Assembly: GCA_013396755.1 (NCBI GenBank)
Contig: VWZF01005522.1
Span: 124,001-188,000 of the forward strand
Direction of reading: 5' to 3'
Source: Sclerurus mexicanus
Lineage: Eukaryota; Chordata; Aves; Passeriformes; Furnariidae
DNA: 64,000 nt
Below, piece after piece: positions 61,501 to 64,000 of this stretch; the first letter of the stretch is position 1, and every line of letters starts with the position of its first letter. Both the position numbers and the translations under genes were made by a program. The notes under the pieces are model-generated. The model had not been told where the DNA came from, did not search any database, and saw only the letters and a program-made list of their open reading frames with translations.

Positions 61501-64000
61501 TGAAATTCAGCATAATGAATGTGAAGATTAGGTCATACATTTTAAAATAGGAAGAGTTCACATTTACATATGACCATTCAGGAAAGGATTTAAAGTACTT
61601 TTCCTGAAATGAATATTATTTTTTTATTTTTGTAATCAGAAACAAGGGGGTCACCTTTGACTGAGGTCCAACAGTCTATTAAACATTCAGGTAGCCTGAT
61701 CTACATGTTTGTTTGGTCTCTCTTGCTGCTTTCATAAGATCTACAGATTGTGTCTTTTGTTTTAATGGGATAACAGTGACCACTTAGCTTTTTTCTCACA
61801 AATGGTTCTGATATTAGATTTGCATTTGAATTCCTTTAAGTAAGGATCAAGAGTTATTATCTTGTATTCCCTGAGTGACGTTGCAAAAGCATCATATATT
61901 TCCCTTGAAGCTCTACTGTTTATACGCTGCTCAATTTGTTTTTTGCTCTTAATTTTCCACTGATGTGCCATGTAAATTTCCTTCAACCAATGAGCCAATA
62001 ATAGGTATTATTTAATCAAATTAAATCATGGTTGGCTTTGTTACATGTCAAAAGGTTGTGTTTGCATTTCGAGTGGGGGCAGAAATTCATCAGGGTCACA
62101 AAATAATAGAGGACTGCAGAGTATCAACATCGTGATTTACAGCAAGCTCAGTGTTGCTATATTTGCTCTTACCATTTTCCATTCCCTAGAACAATAACCA
62201 CTTATTTATTCTATGTAGAACAGAAGAACATTAACAAGCATGAGTGAGAAAACAAACTATTCAATTTTGCATGTTTGGGCTTGTTCGACCCTAAGATACA
62301 GTTTTTCTTCTTTTTCTTCTTTTATGTTTTCTATTTTTTTCATATTTTCACTGTTTTTGATTTTAGTATACATAGACTTTTTGCTCCTCTTCTTTGTTAT
62401 CCTTTTCACATAGAAGTTTCTTTGTTCTCTAGGTTTTTTGTTGATATTTCTAGATTTCTTTTCAGCATCCTCTACTACAGTTAGTGGAATCAATAGGGTT
62501 TTGTTGTTAGAGCCCTCTAATACTCATTTTCCTTATATTATTTGCTGTCTTCTTGTCATTAATATATTTCTCAAATCATTTCCAAACTTATTTCTCAGGC
62601 TTTCACCTTTCTCACATTTTCCACCATTTCCGATCTCTTACATAATGTTTCTTCAAAACAGAGCCATCACTCTGTTTCCAACCATTGCACCTTTTGAATT
62701 GTATCTACACAGGAAGGAAGCAGTTGGGCCCAAAAAAGGCAGAGTCAGTTAAGCTGAAATAACACGGCTGTGCCTTTGATTTCGCTTTTACAAATAAGAG
62801 GTTATTTGATCTTTTCTGAATGTTTTAACAAACAAGTTCTGTGTCTTGATCCAGAACATCATAGACAAAGTCCTTTTTTCTCACCTTTCTCCTCAATATA
62901 ATTTCTTCTAGAAAATGTGACATTGGATATATCTAGCCAAACTACAGCTCTCAGACATTCTCTCCCCCTCCCCAACAATCAATGAAGAGAAAATGAAAAA
63001 GTTAAAAGAGCTACTCATATGACCTGTTTTGGATATCTGCTTTCCTACTGCTCTAGAAATTCTCATTTTTCTTTGCTGACTATAAAAGTAGGTGACAGAT
63101 ATGGCTGTCCACACCTGATTTGTTAATCTTGATCCTTGCTCTCTTGCTGGACACTTACTCAGTGTCCTGTAGTTCCATGTTTTTCTCAGGGTTCCTTATT
63201 ATTCCTCCCATCTCCCTCCTCTTCTGTAACTTCCTTGGAATCTGCCACTACTTGCCCTCACCTAAAATATGCCTGCAGTTTGATGCTTTTGATTCTCTAC
63301 TAAAAACACTTCTGAGTTCCAACTGTGTTCTTTATTTTACTTTATTACTGCAGCACACCTTGTGTACTTTTCCCTAATCTGAGCATCTACTGCGCTGTTC
63401 AGCACCTAATCTTTTCTTATACTGACATTTTTTCCTAGTTATTTAGTAGGTGCAAATTTGCAGCTATGAGGGTTCCAAAGCACCATGAGAATTTGCAGTA
63501 ACGTACTGTATAATATTATTCAAAGAAAGAGATTATAGGAATCATACTGAGGAGTTTTCAGCTCTCTCTTCTCAATAAACACTGGGAAAAGTTTTCCTCT
63601 GCTTTTTCTTCTTGTTTTATCTCTTAGCTATTGTCTCTGGTAACTAAATTCTATTTTCTACTGCCCATTTTTCATCACTGATCTTGAATCAATCAAAACT
63701 GGACTGAAGGGCAATAGTGGATGAGGCAAAAGAGCATGTCTCTTGAAGCTATAATGCCAAATGTAGTAAGACTTGATTTTACAGCATGATCATCAGGGAC
63801 AGTACATGAAGAGAGTACTGATCTCTGACTCTGGAAGGTCTAGATTTAATTCAGTGCTCTGTTGAGAGCAAATATCACTGGTGAATGAAATATAAGGCTG
63901 AGTAATTCTTAACTCTTTAATTGACTATTCTCCTGTTTTGCAGTTCTCATCCACAAATCCACAGACCTGTCAGCTGCTATGGCTGCTGTATATGAGTAAA
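58552..64000 (+). other. TRPC4: TRPC4 intron 5, 5' part
   Basis: Begins with GTAATG after exon 5 and runs off the window. It contains no element I recognise: no CR1, LTR or SINE end motif, and only AT-rich sequence with pyrimidine-rich patches (62300-62720) that give spurious phenylalanine-rich open frames. The next TRPC4 exon does not appear before 64000. Confidence 0.85.

Noticed and set aside
63942..64000. Good-looking splice acceptor (CTGTTTTGCAG) followed by 57 open bases in the phase needed after exon 5
   Set aside because: The peptide (FSSTNPQTCQ...) does not match the expected YSALNPRESWD start of the next TRPC4 exon or the following S3. Probably a decoy, though the frame runs off the window so a lineage-specific exon cannot be fully excluded.
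1..64000. CRISPR arrays, operons, bacterial or phage defence systems
   Set aside because: Composition, spliced exons and repeat families show a bird nuclear genome. No array of identical spaced repeats or gene cluster exists.

Overview
The window is a piece of vertebrate nuclear genome: long AT-rich introns, three short protein-coding exons with GT-AG splice sites, and many decayed retroelements. The retroelements are avian in character: CR1 LINE fragments, solo LTRs of bird endogenous-retrovirus type, and one SINE with a tRNA-Ile-like head and a CR1 tail. That last arrangement is the TguSINE1 type known from passerines, so the source is most likely a songbird or close relative. The bird assignment is strong. 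The passerine assignment rests mainly on one SINE.

All recognisable coding sequence belongs to one gene on the + strand, TRPC4 (canonical transient receptor potential channel 4). Three consecutive internal exons are present: 17346-17864 (519 nt, last ankyrin repeat, zinc-binding H-C-C-C motif and linker helices), 44078-44414 (337 nt, pre-S1 region and S1) and 58412-58551 (140 nt, S2). Joined, they encode 332 codons without a stop, about residues 127-458 of the channel. The upstream exon with the start codon and the downstream exons with S3-S6, pore and C-terminus lie outside. The window therefore starts in one intron (called intron 2 here), holds two complete introns (26.2 kb and 14.0 kb) and ends in a fourth.

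Layout. 1-17345: intron 2 part, with three CR1 pieces, a G13 run and a 21-bp tandem repeat. 17346-17864: exon 3. 17865-44077: intron 3, with an ungapped 102-bp duplicated sequence pair near 19-20 kb, a long antisense CR1 with reverse-transcriptase remnants at 23.5-24.7 kb, a dense retroelement cluster at 28.3-31.4 kb, a sense solo LTR at 36.9-37.5 kb, and a second sense LTR type at 42.1-43.1 kb carrying a ~50-bp internal repeat and a polyadenylation signal about 1 kb before exon 4. 44078-44414: exon 4. 44415-58411: intron 4, with an antisense LTR at 46.1-46.9 kb, a SINE beside an older CR1 at 50.5-50.8 kb, a sense LTR at 56.8-57.5 kb whose TATA region has become a (TA)12 microsatellite, and a long G/T tract ending about 200 bp before exon 5. 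58412-58551: exon 5. 58552-64000: intron 5 part, with no recognised element.

I found no second gene, no functional RNA gene, no CRISPR array, no intact mobile element and no novel multi-gene system. The points worth following are small: possible effects of LTRs and G/U-rich tracts on TRPC4 splicing or transcription, an unrecognised duplicated sequence, and one unexpected residue at the end of exon 5. Family assignments for repeats are from pattern recognition, not a database search.
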